Source: Phyllostachys edulis (taxonomy: Eukaryota > Streptophyta > Magnoliopsida > Poales > Poaceae). From it: a DNA stretch of 64,000 nucleotides. Under the pieces are notes generated by a model. The model worked only from the letters and a program-made list of their open reading frames with translations. It was not told where the DNA came from and did not search any database. Positions 1-12,553 of this stretch are shown here, piece after piece (position 1 is the first letter of the stretch; the number at the start of each line of letters is the position of its first letter). Position numbers and translations under genes: made by a program. The DNA lies in NCBI GenBank assembly GCA_036346405.1, contig CM070563.1, positions 1,054,001 to 1,118,000 on the forward strand, given 5' to 3'.

Positions 1-1900
1 GTGCTAGTTGCATAGGTGAATGGATGTTATATGCCGGTGGTCTAAAATTGATGAGAGTTGTTGTGTGCAGGACTGCGTGTCTCCAACATGTAGTTGATAA
101 ATTACAATTATGCAAAATATGTTAGTCCATTCTGGGTGTGGACATGCAGTACGAATGCTCAACTTTAATTCCCATTTCCATGCAATAATCATCAAATGCC
201 TTTGAAGTAACTTCTCTGGTGTTGTCCATTCTGATGGACTTCACATGATGATCTGACAAATTATTTTTTCAATTTTAATTATCTGCGAGATTAGCTTTGC
301 AAAAACATAGTTTCTCATAGACAATAAGTATACGTGCGACCATTTTGAGGAAGCATCGATGAGCACCATAAAATACCTAAATGACCCTGACAGGGGCTGT
401 ATAGGACAGCAAATGTGTCCCTAGATACGGTCCAGAAATGCAGGGACTTCATCCTGCGCTTTTAGAGCAGAAGATCTAGTAATTAATTTCCAGGTGGCAC
501 ATGCGGGGCACACAAAATCTTCTTGATTTGGGAAATTCGTTACATCGATATTATGTCCCTGTGAATTGTTAATTATAATTCTCATCATCCTAAGACCTGG
601 GTGGCTTAATCTATCATGCTAGAGGCAGAAAAATTCAGAGTTTCTAAATATGGTTTTCAGGGCAGTATAGGCTGTGAGTGCCTTAATATTAGTGTAGTAT
701 AGCCCAGTTTCATATGAAGGGAGTCGTTCTAATACCTTTTTTTCTACTTTCTTCACGCTTTGTAATGAGCAGATATTTCTTACCATACTCTTCTTCAGTC
801 TCTACGTGGAAATTGTTAGCGTGGATATCCTTGAGAGTTCCAGTCGATTCTGGGTACAATAAGGCTTCTTTAATGACCAAAGTTATGCCCATCGGGAGTA
901 TAATTGTGGTCTTTCCTAAGCCTATTATACAAGCATCGCTGCCTGCAATTGTCGTAAGACTACCAGCATTCTTGGTGATCGACTGAAATGATTTCGTTCC
1001 TCTCAAGATGATATTTTTCCTCTATAGGACGCCACACGTGTTCTGATACTTCAGATACCATAACATAACTTGCTATTATAAATATAGGAATATAAGATTT
1101 GTCATAACAATTTAACGCTTTTGCTCTTATAGAGCTTACAACAATTATTCAAATAATAAAATAATTCAATGTTTCCTCACAACCACAAACTGCAAGTGGC
1201 TAAAAAAAAGATCTAAGTGCAATACATGCACTAGATCAAATCGGCGAAGTACTCAGAAACTTCTGCCTCAATCTACTCCATGGCGATCTTCTCCTCTTGG
1301 GCAATTACACTACGGCCGCTGCGATGTGCAAAAGGAGGGGTGATAGGGGCTGCTACTGGGTTATCCACATCCATGAGTGCAACTAATAGCTGTGGATCCT
1401 CCGTGCCTGCAATGGCGAGGTGTGCCCCATACTGTCCTTTGTCATTCTTCTTATACTGGAAAGCATCAATAACGTGTGACCCACGACCTTACCCTTCTGT
1501 CCCTCTCCTTCGTGAGAGGCTTCATCACCTTGTAGCTTCTAGCACGGCTTCATGGCCAACATTGCTACTAGACGGCTGTGAGATGTAGTTCTTCCTTCAA
1601 ATATCATCTTGAGCTTCTGTAACTTGCATGATGTCAATCAATTCGGCACACTCCTTGTAGTCGTCTTGACGGTAGTTGCGTGCGGATTGCACCGCATTCG
1701 GATGAAAGGTAAAGAGAGCCTTCTCAATCTTTTGCTCATCCGTGATGACCTTACCACAGAATGGAAGACTGGTACAAATTCTGGCCATGCTGAGGCCAGC
1801 TCTTCGGACTCCCGGTTCGTGATGCCAATCATCTCCATATTTATGTAAAGAGTGCATAATATTACTACTGGTAATTTGCATAAAATAGTTGTAAAATTCT
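1..1900 (-). pseudogene. copia gag-pol remnant (gag, protease, integrase core)
   Basis: Three pieces of one polyprotein are visible. At 1597-1881 the peptide contains ITDEQKIEKAL and ELIDIMQVTEAQ, typical of the UBN2-type copia gag. At 710-1006 the peptide contains NAGSLTTIAGSDA, ALLYPES and FHVET, the segment after the zinc knuckle around the protease/GAG-pre-integrase region. At about 1-360 scattered in-frame stretches such as TSKAFDDYCMEMGIKVEH match the integrase catalytic core. Stops and frameshifts separate them. The first base of the window lies inside integrase. Confidence 0.7.
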
Positions 1901-3313
1901 CATAATTCTCTTCAAATTCCCAGTTCATGATCCCGTATTTTTGTATGTATTTTTCATGATTTATTGCTATTTTCAATGATTAAAAGCAATATAAATAATC
2001 ACATATAATCAAAACAGTAAATGCAGTATATAAATTGCATAGAAATAATATTAACAAAGTTAAACATGCTTCAAATGCTGAAAATGATTCAAAAATTGAA
2101 TTCCCAAGGCCCTTTTCTGCTGGAATATGAATTTTGGAGAATTCTGCAATTTTCAGGGGCTAAACCTTCAATTAGGAGAAATTTCCGTACAACTTTTTAA
2201 TTTCTGAGGGGTTATTCTGCAAGAATTTCTTTCCCAAAATATTTCCTCGTAATTTTCAGAACTTCGAGGGTTTATTTGCAAATTTTTGAGATTTTTCTTG
2301 GGATGTAGGCTGGGCCGGCCCATTTGGCCTACTATGGCCCAGTCGGGTGGTGAAACCCTAGCGCCATTAGGGTGGTGGAGGCGCTTGTTACGCGAGGGCG
2401 CCCTGAGGCGCTAGCGGCGCAAAGAGCGAGCGTCGACAGTCTTGCGAGGAGAGGCAGCGTGCGGAGGGCACGCATAGTTTGGCCAGAAACCGCGCGGCGG
2501 CGTCTCGGTGGTGCTTACGGAGCGGCACAAGATAGTCGGCGTGGTGGCGCGCCTCATGTAGGAGGCGAGCACGCATGGCTGGCGGCGGCGCATATCACGC
2601 GTGCAGGCACGATTCCGAGTTGATGCGGATCGGATTCGATGGCGCGGCTTCGAGCTTGCGATGATGGAGGATATAGGGGTTGCGCGATGGTGCGTCTGTG
2701 AGACGACCGCGTGCAGGGGTGGCGCCGTGCAGTGGCAGGCAGGCGGCACCATGCGGGGCGGCGTGGCACGACACAGCCACCAAGGCTCATGCATGAATAG
2801 AAGCACAGGCTGCCATCATCTCACGCATGCACTCCAAAGCTCATAGCAATTCTCTATGGCAGCCTAGCAATAAACAAAACCGAAAACTTACTTCCTGCCG
2901 AAGACAATGCGGTGTACAGCCGCACCAAAAACCTCTCATCAATGCAAGGCATTGATTATAGACCTAGTGTGTTCAGTATACAACAATGGCGACCATGCAT
3001 GTGTAGCGGCCCGATGCGTGCGGGGCAATGGCGGCGACGTTCGATGCATGTATGTGTGCGCGGCCGTCGGGAGGCAAAGAAGACGACGGGCGTGAAAGTG
3101 CGACAGCGCGGATCAGACGGGCCAGCGGTGTGGCGTGTTCAGCACGACGCAATGGCCGGCCGAGCATGGCGGCGGTGGCGGCTTCAGTTCGGGATGGCGT
3201 GGCTCGTACGTGGCCATGGCTTTGTCTTGGTATGCGATGGCGGAGACGCCACATGTGATTTTTTTTCTTTCTCTGTGCATCAATGAACAATGCAATCATC
3301 ATCTACTTTTTTT

Positions 3314-3492
3314 CATGTAATCTACCGATCGGCTTGGCCGGCGACTTCAAGTCAGCTCGCGGTAGATTAGAGTAGATTTGCAATCTACAATCTACAGTGC
3401 AATCGATATATACTCCTTCATGCAACCTACTGATCTGCATTGTGCCGATGACTTCAAGTTAGCTCGCGGTAGATTAGAGCGGATTTGCATCG
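3314..3492. repeat. diverged tandem duplication, about 105-bp period
   Basis: The segment at 3314-3385 is repeated at 3419-3492. Both contain GACTTCAAGT, AGCTCGCGGTAGATTAGAG and GATTTGCA, with scattered substitutions. It lies in the leader of the copia element close to its LTR. Confidence 0.75.
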
Positions 3493-3626
3493 TAGGAAAT
3501 AATCTAGAAAGCCAAATTTATGGAATTGAAAGCGATTCGATCTACGAGCGTCGTGCTTCGACGGTTACCTTTCGATCCGAGTAGAGTAGGCCTAGGGGTA
3601 GGCTGGAGTCGATCGTGCTGATAACG

Positions 3627-3910
3627 TGTTGAGGAACTATCGCTGGTGAGTCTAGTCTGAACGATCACCTCATAGACAAACTTAAAATCATATCAAACAA
3701 TGCAAGAACAATAGTAGATTGAACACACAGAGAGATAAATGTGTAGTGGGTATTCTTCTTTTTTATTCCTTCATCAATCGATCAACCTTTTACAATAACT
3801 AGCACCCCTATTTACAGTCTAGAGACCTTACTAGGATTTGGATGGGGGCGCCCACCCATAGACCGGCTGCTGGACCAAGCCCATGGTTTCCCAATAGGGA
3901 GGACTACACA
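3627..3910 (-). repeat. putative 5' LTR of the truncated copia element
   Basis: The plus strand begins TGTTGAGGAACT right after the primer-binding-like site and ends GGACTACACA, so on the minus strand the repeat starts TGTG and ends CAACA, compatible with TG...CA termini. Within it, 3745-3800 on the minus strand is a candidate polyadenylation region rich in AATAAAAAG. Length about 284 bp. The partner LTR is outside the window, so the limits are inferred. Confidence 0.55.
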
Positions 3911-6302
3911 TTGCAACAAAATAGAGAGGAGGGCCTTAGGATGGTATCGGGTCCTCCCTAGGTACCGGTTCCTGGGAGGCAAGCAAGAGGAGAGAGAAGA
4001 GGATGAAGCATTGTCAAGAGGAGGGAGAAGGGGTTCTACTTGCTACTATCCTTGTTTTTTATTTGAGTGTGGGTCCTACCAATAGGTACTAAACATTGTG
4101 AATTTTTTTGCTAAGTTAGACCCCCTCACATGTGTCACTTTAAGATCTCTTAAAGGGGTCCATACACTGCGCATGCTCTGATAGCATATCTCAACCAGCA
4201 AACTGGTCGGGAGACATGACAGTATTCCACGTGACTAAACGTGAGAGTGGTTATTGACGTATCTAGCAACTTATGACAGTTGGTTAATAGATGTAACGGT
4301 TCGAGACTCAACAGAGGAACACGGTTGAAAATACGAGGCGTCTTTAGGATGGTAGGAACAAGTTAGGTGATCGAAATGAAGAGGGAGCTAGCGAACGATC
4401 GAGAGTCAGGTCAGGTGAAGATCAGCAAGAGTTGAGTTGAGTTTTACTGCTAGCCACTGGTACCGGCCGCATGGGCGAACCCTCAAGAGGTCATGGGTGT
4501 TCAACCGAACACCCATTTTTTGCTGTAAAATATCTGGTATATAATAGGTATATTAGATGTATATATTATTAGTTAGGTCAAAACAATATATTTTATGTCC
4601 GCAGATGAATCCAGTTCGCACTTCTCATAGAACACATTAGGACTATTTTTCTTCCTACTTTAACCCACTAAACCCTAACCTCTATTCTCTCTCTCATCCT
4701 GTGGATGTCTGTGTGTGTTTGGGGGGGGGGCTCTAGCCTTTAAGTGGCGAACGAGCGGAGGTGCGAGCTATGAAGGCGAGCGACGCTTAGTGGACACGAT
4801 GCTACAACGTGTGGCCAAGAATATGAGGCGGCGTGCAACAACAAGACTTTGCGGACGAACAGAGATGCGATGCGAGCGAGTGAGTGGTAGCGCGACAAAC
4901 GGGGAGGAAGGGAGCGGGTGGCACCAAGGGAGCAACGCGGTGGCCGGGAGGGAGCGTGGCGGCGGCAAGGGAGCAGTATATCCAGCTCACCGTTATCGTC
5001 CTATCTCTAGATCTAGGTGTGTTCTGCATACTCCACTTCTTCTCCCTGGCTCTGCTTCGCTTCAGCTCCGGTTCTTTCTGGAGTCTAACCTCTTCCTCTA
5101 TTTTCTTGATTATTTCCAATGGATGTTGTACAAAAATACAATCTTTGTCTTGGGCAATGAACATATAGTTGAGCCTTTGTTACATATGTTTACATGCTAA
5201 TTTTTGCTCTATTGAAGGAACATTCTTAGATGGGGTTCTTGCTGATGGGGAAAAAAAAGCAAAAAAGAGCAGGATCAGCAAGGTATGCATCTGTCAAAAA
5301 ATTGAAAAAGAAGGCAGGAGCTCTACTGATCACTATTAGAGGAAGAAAAATAAGTTTTAGCGATCTAGCTGTTATAACCTAGAATAGAAAAAAAAATGAG
5401 AACAACAACGACCAAGACCAAGCATAAGCACAACTTTTTTTTTAAAAAAAAGACATGGTATTTACCGATCACTATTAGAGGAAGAAAATAAGATTTAGCA
5501 GTACAGCTGGTACAACCCAACACAGAAAAATAGAGAAAACAATAACGGTCAAGCACCAAGCACAAGTCTTTGCCGCACGCTGCAACAACAACATAACTCA
5601 GCAAAATAAAAAGCCTAGAGAAAAAATAGCTCTATTCCTAGTTTCCACCTCCTTAACTGTCATTGATATCTATAATTTGTTGTTTAATTAATGCCATTAT
5701 GCTTGCCTTATATCGCCCAATTTCTCGTATGAAATCATTAATTAATTTCTATATATATTTTATATATACACGTATCATTATATCCATGTTTTGAAAAGAA
5801 TAACATCTCACGATATTAACGTATTAGTATCAATATATCTAACCAATCTAGCTTTAAAGTCCAAACACCATCGTAGAGATCTTAGGTCCGTCGCTGGCCA
5901 GCCGGCCGGTGGTCGAGCACGTACGTAGTACGTTTAAGTCATAAAATACCAGTACTCTGCCCTCCAGTAGCAGTAGCAGTAGCAGTAGCAGTAGCAGCGC
6001 GTCTTCGTCGTCGTGGAAAGATGCAAACCGCTTGCCAAAAACCACATTAATTGTGGAACGTACAGCGTACTCCTCCCCAGCGCCAGTGCCAGTGCCTGTT
6101 TATTGGGAGCAAGCTCGAACCACTACTCCCACTAATTAATGGAGTTATTGGTTAGATTAATGGCCGGTCGATACAGTCAGATCAAATCAATACCAACATG
6201 TCTCCAACCTACTCATGCATACTCAGAGTACTATACTCTTGCTAATTAAGAGATAAGAGAAGAAGGGTAGGAATAATAACAGTAAAGTTTTTGTGGTGCT
6301 AA
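3911..6302. other. gene-free interval with local duplications
   Basis: No supported gene. A diverged direct repeat lies at 5328-5438 and 5467-5570 (shared GATCACTATTAGAGGAAGAAAA). A G9 run sits at about 4720. The open frames at 4715-5200 overlap on both strands, resemble no family I know and lack splice or promoter support. 4200-4500 looks like ordinary decayed repeat sequence. Confidence 0.6.
5962..5998. repeat. (AGTAGC)n microsatellite
   Basis: About five to six consecutive copies of AGTAGC are visible. The minus strand translates as a leucine run, which is not evidence of a gene. Confidence 0.9.
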
Positions 6303-6305
6303 TTA

Positions 6306-6754
6306 GAGCATCTACAATAATTTGATTTTTATCTTGTTACTAAAAGGAGAGAGGGTACTTAATCTAATAAAAAGAAACAAGTCTTTCAATAGATTGTTTA
6401 TTGAGCTTGTGTCTAAGACTTTAATTGCTACAAATATGCATGACCCTTAATGATTAATAATAAAGTACAACTTTGTAGTCTACATGTTTTAGCTTATTTA
6501 TCATATCAATAATGAAGTTGGGCTGCACAAATGATCTAGTGTATATTTTGCTATAAGACAGTGGGACCCACAAAACACGTTTTCAGGTAACAAGTCTCCA
6601 ACAGAGTATTTGGTTGTTTCTTGTGTCTTGATATCAACAATTTGCTAGTTTCTTCATCTAGAAACAACCTCACGTTCTCTCATCCACATTACTTAAATGT
6701 TGATATAACAATATCTTAGTAACAGCTGACGTAAACTGTTATAGATGCTAGCTC
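6306..6754. mobile_element. MITE family A, copy 1 (Tourist-like), 449 bp
   Basis: The left end is GAGCATCTACAATA and the right end, read inward on the other strand, is GAGCTAGCATCTATAAC. Both ends are bordered by TTA (6303-6305 and 6755-6757), a target duplication typical of PIF/Harbinger-derived Tourist MITEs. The body is the reverse complement of the copies at 33867-34751 and 36101-36959. No coding capacity. Confidence 0.85.
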
Positions 6755-6757
6755 TTA

Positions 6758-9105
6758 GTCAACTCGGATCACATGCCATAGTCAAGTCTATATACCTGTC
6801 ACATTTTTGTTTTCTCTATCGATGCAATGCCGGTCTTGATTATTTGGCCCTGCCCTCCTTTTTTCTACGCGCGCGCTCTCTCTATATATATATAATATAA
6901 TCCCATTTATTTTTTGGAAGAAAAAAAACAATTGGCTTGTCGTTTGATGGTGCTACTTGCATTAGTTAATTTTGTGATATTAATCGATATCACAAAGCGG
7001 TTTTTAAACACAACCGTCGTGAAGTATCACGACGGTTACAACAAGAACCGCGTGATATTAATTAGTATATTGAGCGGTTCTTAACAAATGCGTGATAATA
7101 TGCTAGCTAGTTGTAGCAGTCGATCTTCCAACAACAACCGCGAGCTTAATTATAAATGACTTCTATTATCGAAATTGACGGCGGAGATCGAGCGAGCTAG
7201 CTAGCTTAGTACTCCCCAAAAATGTCGTGTTTAATCAGATCTACGGCTGGCCCAAGCCGAATGGCAATGCATGGAGCGTCTGATCTCTCTTTGACATGCA
7301 AGCAAGGCTCAATCATCGGCGAGTTTTCGTCTTGTATTTATATAAATGGGTGTCCTTTTTTTTTTTTGCAAAAATAGGCTCTATCTATATGACGGTGGCG
7401 ACGGCCGAGAGTCTCTAGATCTGTTGGCGTTGGACACCCTTGGTCTTGTTCTCTTCGATGATGAGCTCGCTTAATGATGTTAATAGTCTTACACTTTGAA
7501 ATTGAATTGATAATTAGATCACCAGTCTTATCTTTGAAATTGAATTGATAATTAGCTTTGAAATTGAATTGATAATTAGTTCATATTAATAGTGAGTTTC
7601 TCTCTCATTGGGCGTCGCTATGTTCAAGAATCATTTTTGGCATCATGTATTAGCAACCAACAATTCTTGAGCAAAAGCACTTGTGGTGAGTTTTTTCCGT
7701 AGTAGTGCTAGTTGTTTTTAATTAAAAAACTTGTATTTATATAAATGGGTGTCCTTGTTTTTTGGTTGCAAAAATCACTGGCGTTGCCACATGGTCACCA
7801 TACGGTGAGTTTCTCTCTCGTACCTTTTTTAATTACACTTACCTAACGGCCGTCGTGCAGCAAGCCACTATAGCAGACGTTACCGTGCGGCATCGCACTA
7901 TAGCATTTTCCCCCATTTTTGTTTTTTTAAATCATTTAAATATACTTTTGTGTATGAATTTTTAGATATAGCAAATGAGCTTAAAAATTATGTTTTTTTT
8001 GTGGAGCCTCCAAAAACAGTGTAATTGCTTGTGTAATTTTTTCAAAAAAAAATTTCGTTCTGAATTTTTCTCGAAAATTCGTTTAAGTATACTATTTGTA
8101 GGAATTTTTTAATATATAAAATAAGGTCCAAACATTATGAATTTTTCAAAGGCTCCTTACACAGTGAATTTCATATGTTCTGAAAAAGTCTCACAAATTA
8201 AGAGTTTAGGTCTCGAAAATTAGGGTTTTAGGTTTCAAAAATTAGGGCTTCCTGATTTCATGTGACTTGAAATGTGTGAAGTTTAGTACCACATGGACCA
8301 CTTTAAATAAGAGACACTCATTAAGGGTTTAGACCAACGTCCGGCCTCCTCCTCCAAGACGTCTGTCGCTTGTCGCCGATACCCCCGCGTTGAAGAAGGC
8401 GCCTCGACGATGTCTCGGATGGGATGCGAAGGGCCTAGTGAACCATTTTATTTAGTTCCTATGTTGATTGATGGACAACGTAAAAGTGGGCAACTTTGAT
8501 TGTGCCTTTGAGCTAATGGGTAAGATGATGCATGAAAACTTCATGGGACAGCGGCATGACAGAGTGTTTTTGCTATGCCGTGAACCCTCAGTGAACCTTT
8601 TGTTTCCCTTCCTAACAAATGACGGCATGATTTCATGTGATTTAGAATGTAAGAAGTTTAGTACCACATGAAATGACGACATGATTTCATGTTCACCCTA
8701 GATAAATAATAGTAGTAGTATTACTCCACCCTAGATAGTAATAGTAGTAGTATTACTCCAATCGAGCCCATATGAGGCCAACTTAACTCCTATAAAGCCT
8801 TAATTGTCAAAGTTTCCAACCCCTCATAGCAAACATAGAACTTCTTTTAACATCGTTGTAATAGTACACGACTAATATTACTAACTGTTTCACAAGGCAT
8901 GCCATGGAGAATAGAATCGAGCATGAAGATAGTGGCACCCACGTTCCCACCTCTAGTGCTTGTCCCGCTGCATTTTGCGATGTTGCTATAGTACAGATTC
9001 GAAACAGGCCGGAATGTTTGCTAAAGATCTTGGGAATTCAAATTCCACCACTATTGCTATAGCAATCTTACTGGGTGAAGAACTAAAGACAGGGGTCACG
9101 TTATT
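6758..9105. other. gene-free interval with CACTA-type subterminal repeats and small duplications
   Basis: 6965-7110 holds several inverted copies of a motif like AACCGTCGTGA/TCACGACGGTT and ACCGCGTGATA, the style of CACTA subterminal repeats, but no CACTA end could be fixed. A 20-bp unit, GAAATTGAATTGATAATTAG, occurs three times within 7496-7580. CTTGTATTTATATAAATGGG occurs at about 7330 and 7731. Two copies of a 30-40-bp AGTAGTAGTATTACTCC unit lie at 8694-8762. No gene was seen. Confidence 0.6.
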
Positions 9106-9425
9106 CACTACTAAAATCTAAATAATAGTAGTACGATTAGTACAACTCGGAGCGAAAGAAAATAGTATAGTACCCAAAATCTAAATAATACAATACTACA
9201 TAAAAGTCCTTCACAGACGTTCAAAAACGTCATCACGCGGTTTCTTGAGCCGTCGAGTTTATGGGTCGATGATGATACGAGGTCATGTCACGGTTTGAAA
9301 CCGCTCAGAACAAACCGGTTTCACAACAAATGTCGTGATACATCCTGCATCGGTTTGTGGCTAAAAGCATGCGTGATGACTTTTTCTATAAAGCCACCAA
9401 GCAAGGATCTTGTGCTTGTGCCTTT

Positions 9426-9427
<2 letters not shown>

Positions 9428-9467
<40 letters not shown>
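9428..9467. repeat. (AT)n microsatellite
   Basis: About 20 uninterrupted AT dinucleotides inside the CACTA remnant. Confidence 0.95.
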
Positions 9468-9468
<1 letters not shown>

Positions 9469-10154
9469 CTCGAAAGCGTCAGGACATCCAATTACTTGGT
9501 TGCTAAATACATGATGCCACTTCCCAGTCGGAGTACCTGTGCAGTATGAACTTGGGTTTAATGACTATAACAACATATATGAGTAGGTTCTACTAATCCT
9601 TTTAGTCATTGTACCAAAGAGGAATAAGGTAATATATCTTGATTCCCTACTCAACAAAAACCACGACTTCACCCTTCTGTAAGGAACACTCGATATATAT
9701 GCTTATTTCCTTCATACATAACTCTATTGTAGTTTTCCTTCGTTTGAAATGGTCGAGGATAATTTTTTGGAATCATGTAGGTCGTTCAGCGCCTATGTTG
9801 CCAAAGGAGGGACACACAAGGAATCGAGCGCCAAACTGCAACACAGGATGTGATTTCCGGTACGCGCTATAACACAATAATGGATAATCATATACCACAC
9901 TTCGTAATAATGCGTCTCGAACTGACTATACTTATATATGTAATTCTATTTTTGCATTGCCACCAGCAAAAACAAGATCACCTATGTGCATTCTACGTTT
10001 GCCATCATATGCAGCAAATCATGAGTGCTAAGACGAATCTAGAGGTTTGTCAATCTCGCAATAATTATTTTCTAATTATAAATTTAAATATATATGCTTA
10101 CTACTTTACTCATACTAGCGATAGGGCCTGATACTCGATTTAGATGCATTGGTT

Positions 10155-10295
10155 ATGACTGAAATCCCAGAGGTTCGAGGGATGCTCTACAGCTTCATCA
10201 AGACGGAGATCATTAATGCCAGCGGAGAGTTTCACTCGTCAATACCGCTGAACGACCTTCAAACAATTGATTCAATTGTAATTCACTTTGAGTAG
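10155..10295 (+). pseudogene. C-terminal remnant of a CACTA-encoded protein
   Basis: The short frame encodes ALVMTEIPEVRGML, then a segment with SGEFHSS, and ends in TAG at 10293-10295. A homologous tail, LVADEITDIRGKLCAF with NGDFHS, occurs at 49529-49690, also just inside a CACTA end. Two independent CACTA ends share it, which supports a transposon-encoded C-terminus. The rest of the protein is missing here. Confidence 0.5.
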
Positions 10296-11037
10296 TTGTA
10301 ATTCAATTGTAACTCTAGCGACAATACTTGAATATATTCTTTTGTAATTGATTTTGAGTTGTAAATGATCACTTTGAGTTGTCAACAATTGATTCATCTG
10401 TGACTTATATGTTTTCTGCTTGCTTGCTTTTAGAGGGCATGGCTAGCAAATTCTGAGGCTAGCCGAGAATCAGAAAAAATTTAGTTAGGTATAACAAACT
10501 ATCACAGACAATTTTATCGTATAAACCGTCTGTGAAAATCTACTGTCACAGACGGTTTCCACCAACAACCGTCTGTGATATGTCGGATATCACAAACAAT
10601 TATTTTTATATCCTACATACCACAGACGGTTGTTGGTGAAAACCGTTTGTGATAGTAGGCCTTCACAAATGGTTTCAATAAAAAACCGTCTGTAATGTGA
10701 CTTATGATAGACGATTTAAAAACCGTTTGTAATGACGGTTTAGAACCGTCTATAATAACTCATCCTGTAGTAGTGGACGTAGTTGCAAATGCACCATATC
10801 AGTCGCGTCTAGCAGCATATATATATTGCAGCTACGTACGCTCGCCAGCCTATTATATCGATCTAGCTCCCTTATCTCTCCTGCATTCATGGGCTCTAAA
10901 CGACAGGTACTGCATATAATTACTAAACTCACACGAGACACATCTTACCAATCCTCGCCTAGTTTAACTAGAGCTATTTCTTCGCGCAAAAGATAGCTAA
11001 ATCCTGTAAGACTTTTTTTCTTTTGAAAGGAAGCAAT

Positions 11038-11263
11038 AGAGGTTGTTTGGTTTGTTATCAACGTGAATTAAATCAAAATTTGGTAATATCAATGAAAATT
11101 GGTCACTGTTTGGTTTACTATCAATATTTAGTAGTGCCAACAAAAAATTGATAACACCAACGAAATCTAATGTCACACGTGGTCAATTTGAGGGTGACGA
11201 AATCGCTCACCAAAATATTGGTAACACCAAAATTTGGGTTAACCGTGATCCAAACCATCTCTA
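11038..11263. mobile_element. possible MITE with TTGTTTGG-type ends
   Basis: The left end AGGTTGTTTGGTTTG and the right end, read inward from the other strand, GAGATGGTTTGGATC, are imperfect inverted repeats. The interior is rich in AAAATTTGG and ACACCAA motifs. No clean target duplication was found. Confidence 0.35.
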
Positions 11264-12545
11264 TTTTATCAAATTTTCGCTCTGACTAAGTTTTGAGTAT
11301 AACAAATATACTAAAATTTTTTGGAGCCAGTGTAAGTAATATGAAGCTGTCGCCGCAATGATGCTCCTGACCTCTACTCCACTCGTAGTGGTAGCTAGGA
11401 TCGTCGAGGACGTGCATGCATGCGCGCGCCGTTGCATCGCCAACTTCCGTACACCGCGCCCGTTAAAAAATAAAGCAAAAGAAAGCAGCCGCCACGCGTG
11501 CCACCTGCGAGGATGGTAGTGGCTGGTCCTACGGTCGCGCGCTGTTGCGGGCGGCGCAGCGGATCCGAGGCGTGCTCGCCACGGCCGCGTCGTGCGCTAC
11601 CGCTACCGCCTGCGTTGCGTGGGCCGAACGGAAGCTTCCAGAAGGGTGTGCAGGCAGGCAGGCGGCCCACGCATCCTGACGCGCGCCGACGTCCGATCGA
11701 TCGGAATGGTTCATTCGTGTTGGACGGTGCAGAGCCCCCAAGTGGCACGGCAGGCACGCCACGTGAGACCGTACTTATGCTAGGCGTACCCGGACAACGA
11801 TACCATGCTTCCACATGATACCGGAGTTATTTGTAGGCTAACAGGTGAGATACTACTTATTTGATATGCATACTCCGTTGATCGTTGTTCCTGTACATGC
11901 GGTGATCATTCAGCGAGTACATAGCAGTTGAGATACTACTTATTTGATCTACATGCTCGGTTGATCATTGTTCTTGTATATTGATCAATTCTATTTCGGT
12001 ATCGGCCGGAATAGTTAGAACATGCCATACCAGTACCCAAAACAGCACACAGTAGTCTTAATCTCGTATCACCTTCAATACCGGTCATTCCAATCCATTC
12101 TGGTAATTCCAGTACCAAGCATAATTGATGTGATCACTCATTTGAATCGGCTCAGAATGCCCAGTCCAATATTAATTCATCGGTAAGTGAAATTATGTTA
12201 GACTATGGTAAAATGTATGAAGTTATGAACTCGCGTTGCATATTATTTAACAACGTACGACCTTTGTATTTATGAAGTCATTGAATTATGTGTTATTTTA
12301 TTCTATGATTATGTATTTGAATTGATATTCCATGTGAAATTATGTGTGCATATAATTACATATATATTTATGATATTAAAATCCGAAATGGTACACCGGA
12401 ATAGACCGATACCAGTGCATTCCATACCAAGAGGCAAACCAGAATAAAATGAACAACTATGCTTTGAACACCTACTAGATGCTGCTCACCCGGATAGCAT
12501 TAATTGTTCATGCAACTTCATCTCCCAATCCTCCAAATAGTTTAC
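11264..12545. other. gene-free interval including a GC-rich patch
   Basis: 11400-11810 is GC-rich and open in several frames on both strands, but no frame encodes a family I recognise and no splice or start context supports a gene. Two near copies of GAGATACTACTTATTTGAT lie at about 11847 and 11931. 11930-12450 is AT-rich repeat-like DNA. Confidence 0.5.
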
Positions 12546-12553
12546 TGCCAGCT

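Larger units (their letters stand above)
1..3910 (-). mobile_element. Ty1-copia LTR retrotransposon, 5' part, truncated by window edge
   Basis: Read on the minus strand, the order is LTR (3910 to 3627), primer-binding-like site, long leader, gag, protease, integrase, which is the Ty1-copia order. The LTR/internal border is seen at 3611-3630, where the minus strand reads CAACACGTTATCAGCACGA, a common copia primer-binding context. The minus strand has gag (UBN2-like) at about 1270-1900, a protease/pre-integrase segment at 700-1010 and an integrase core at about 1-400. Frames are broken by many stops, so the copy is dead. RT, RNase H and the 3' LTR would lie to the left of the window. The outer LTR edge at 3910 is inferred from a TGTGTAGT start on the minus strand and could not be checked against the other LTR. 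Confidence 0.75.
9106..10775 (+). mobile_element. decayed CACTA element; right end clear, left end uncertain
   Basis: The right end reads CACTACTACAGGATGAG on the minus strand, ending at 10775. It is preceded at 10490-10760 by a dense array of the motif ACCGTCTGTGA in both orientations, a classic CACTA subterminal structure. Similar but diverged motifs lie at 9205-9380. CACTACTAAAATC at 9106 is a possible left end, but the flanking 3-bp sites (ATT versus GAC) do not match, so the left limit is only a suggestion. A short transposase tail is kept inside. Confidence 0.55.

Noticed and set aside
11395..11814. Possible gene in the GC-rich patch
   Set aside because: Open on both strands with no recognisable domain; composition alone explains it.
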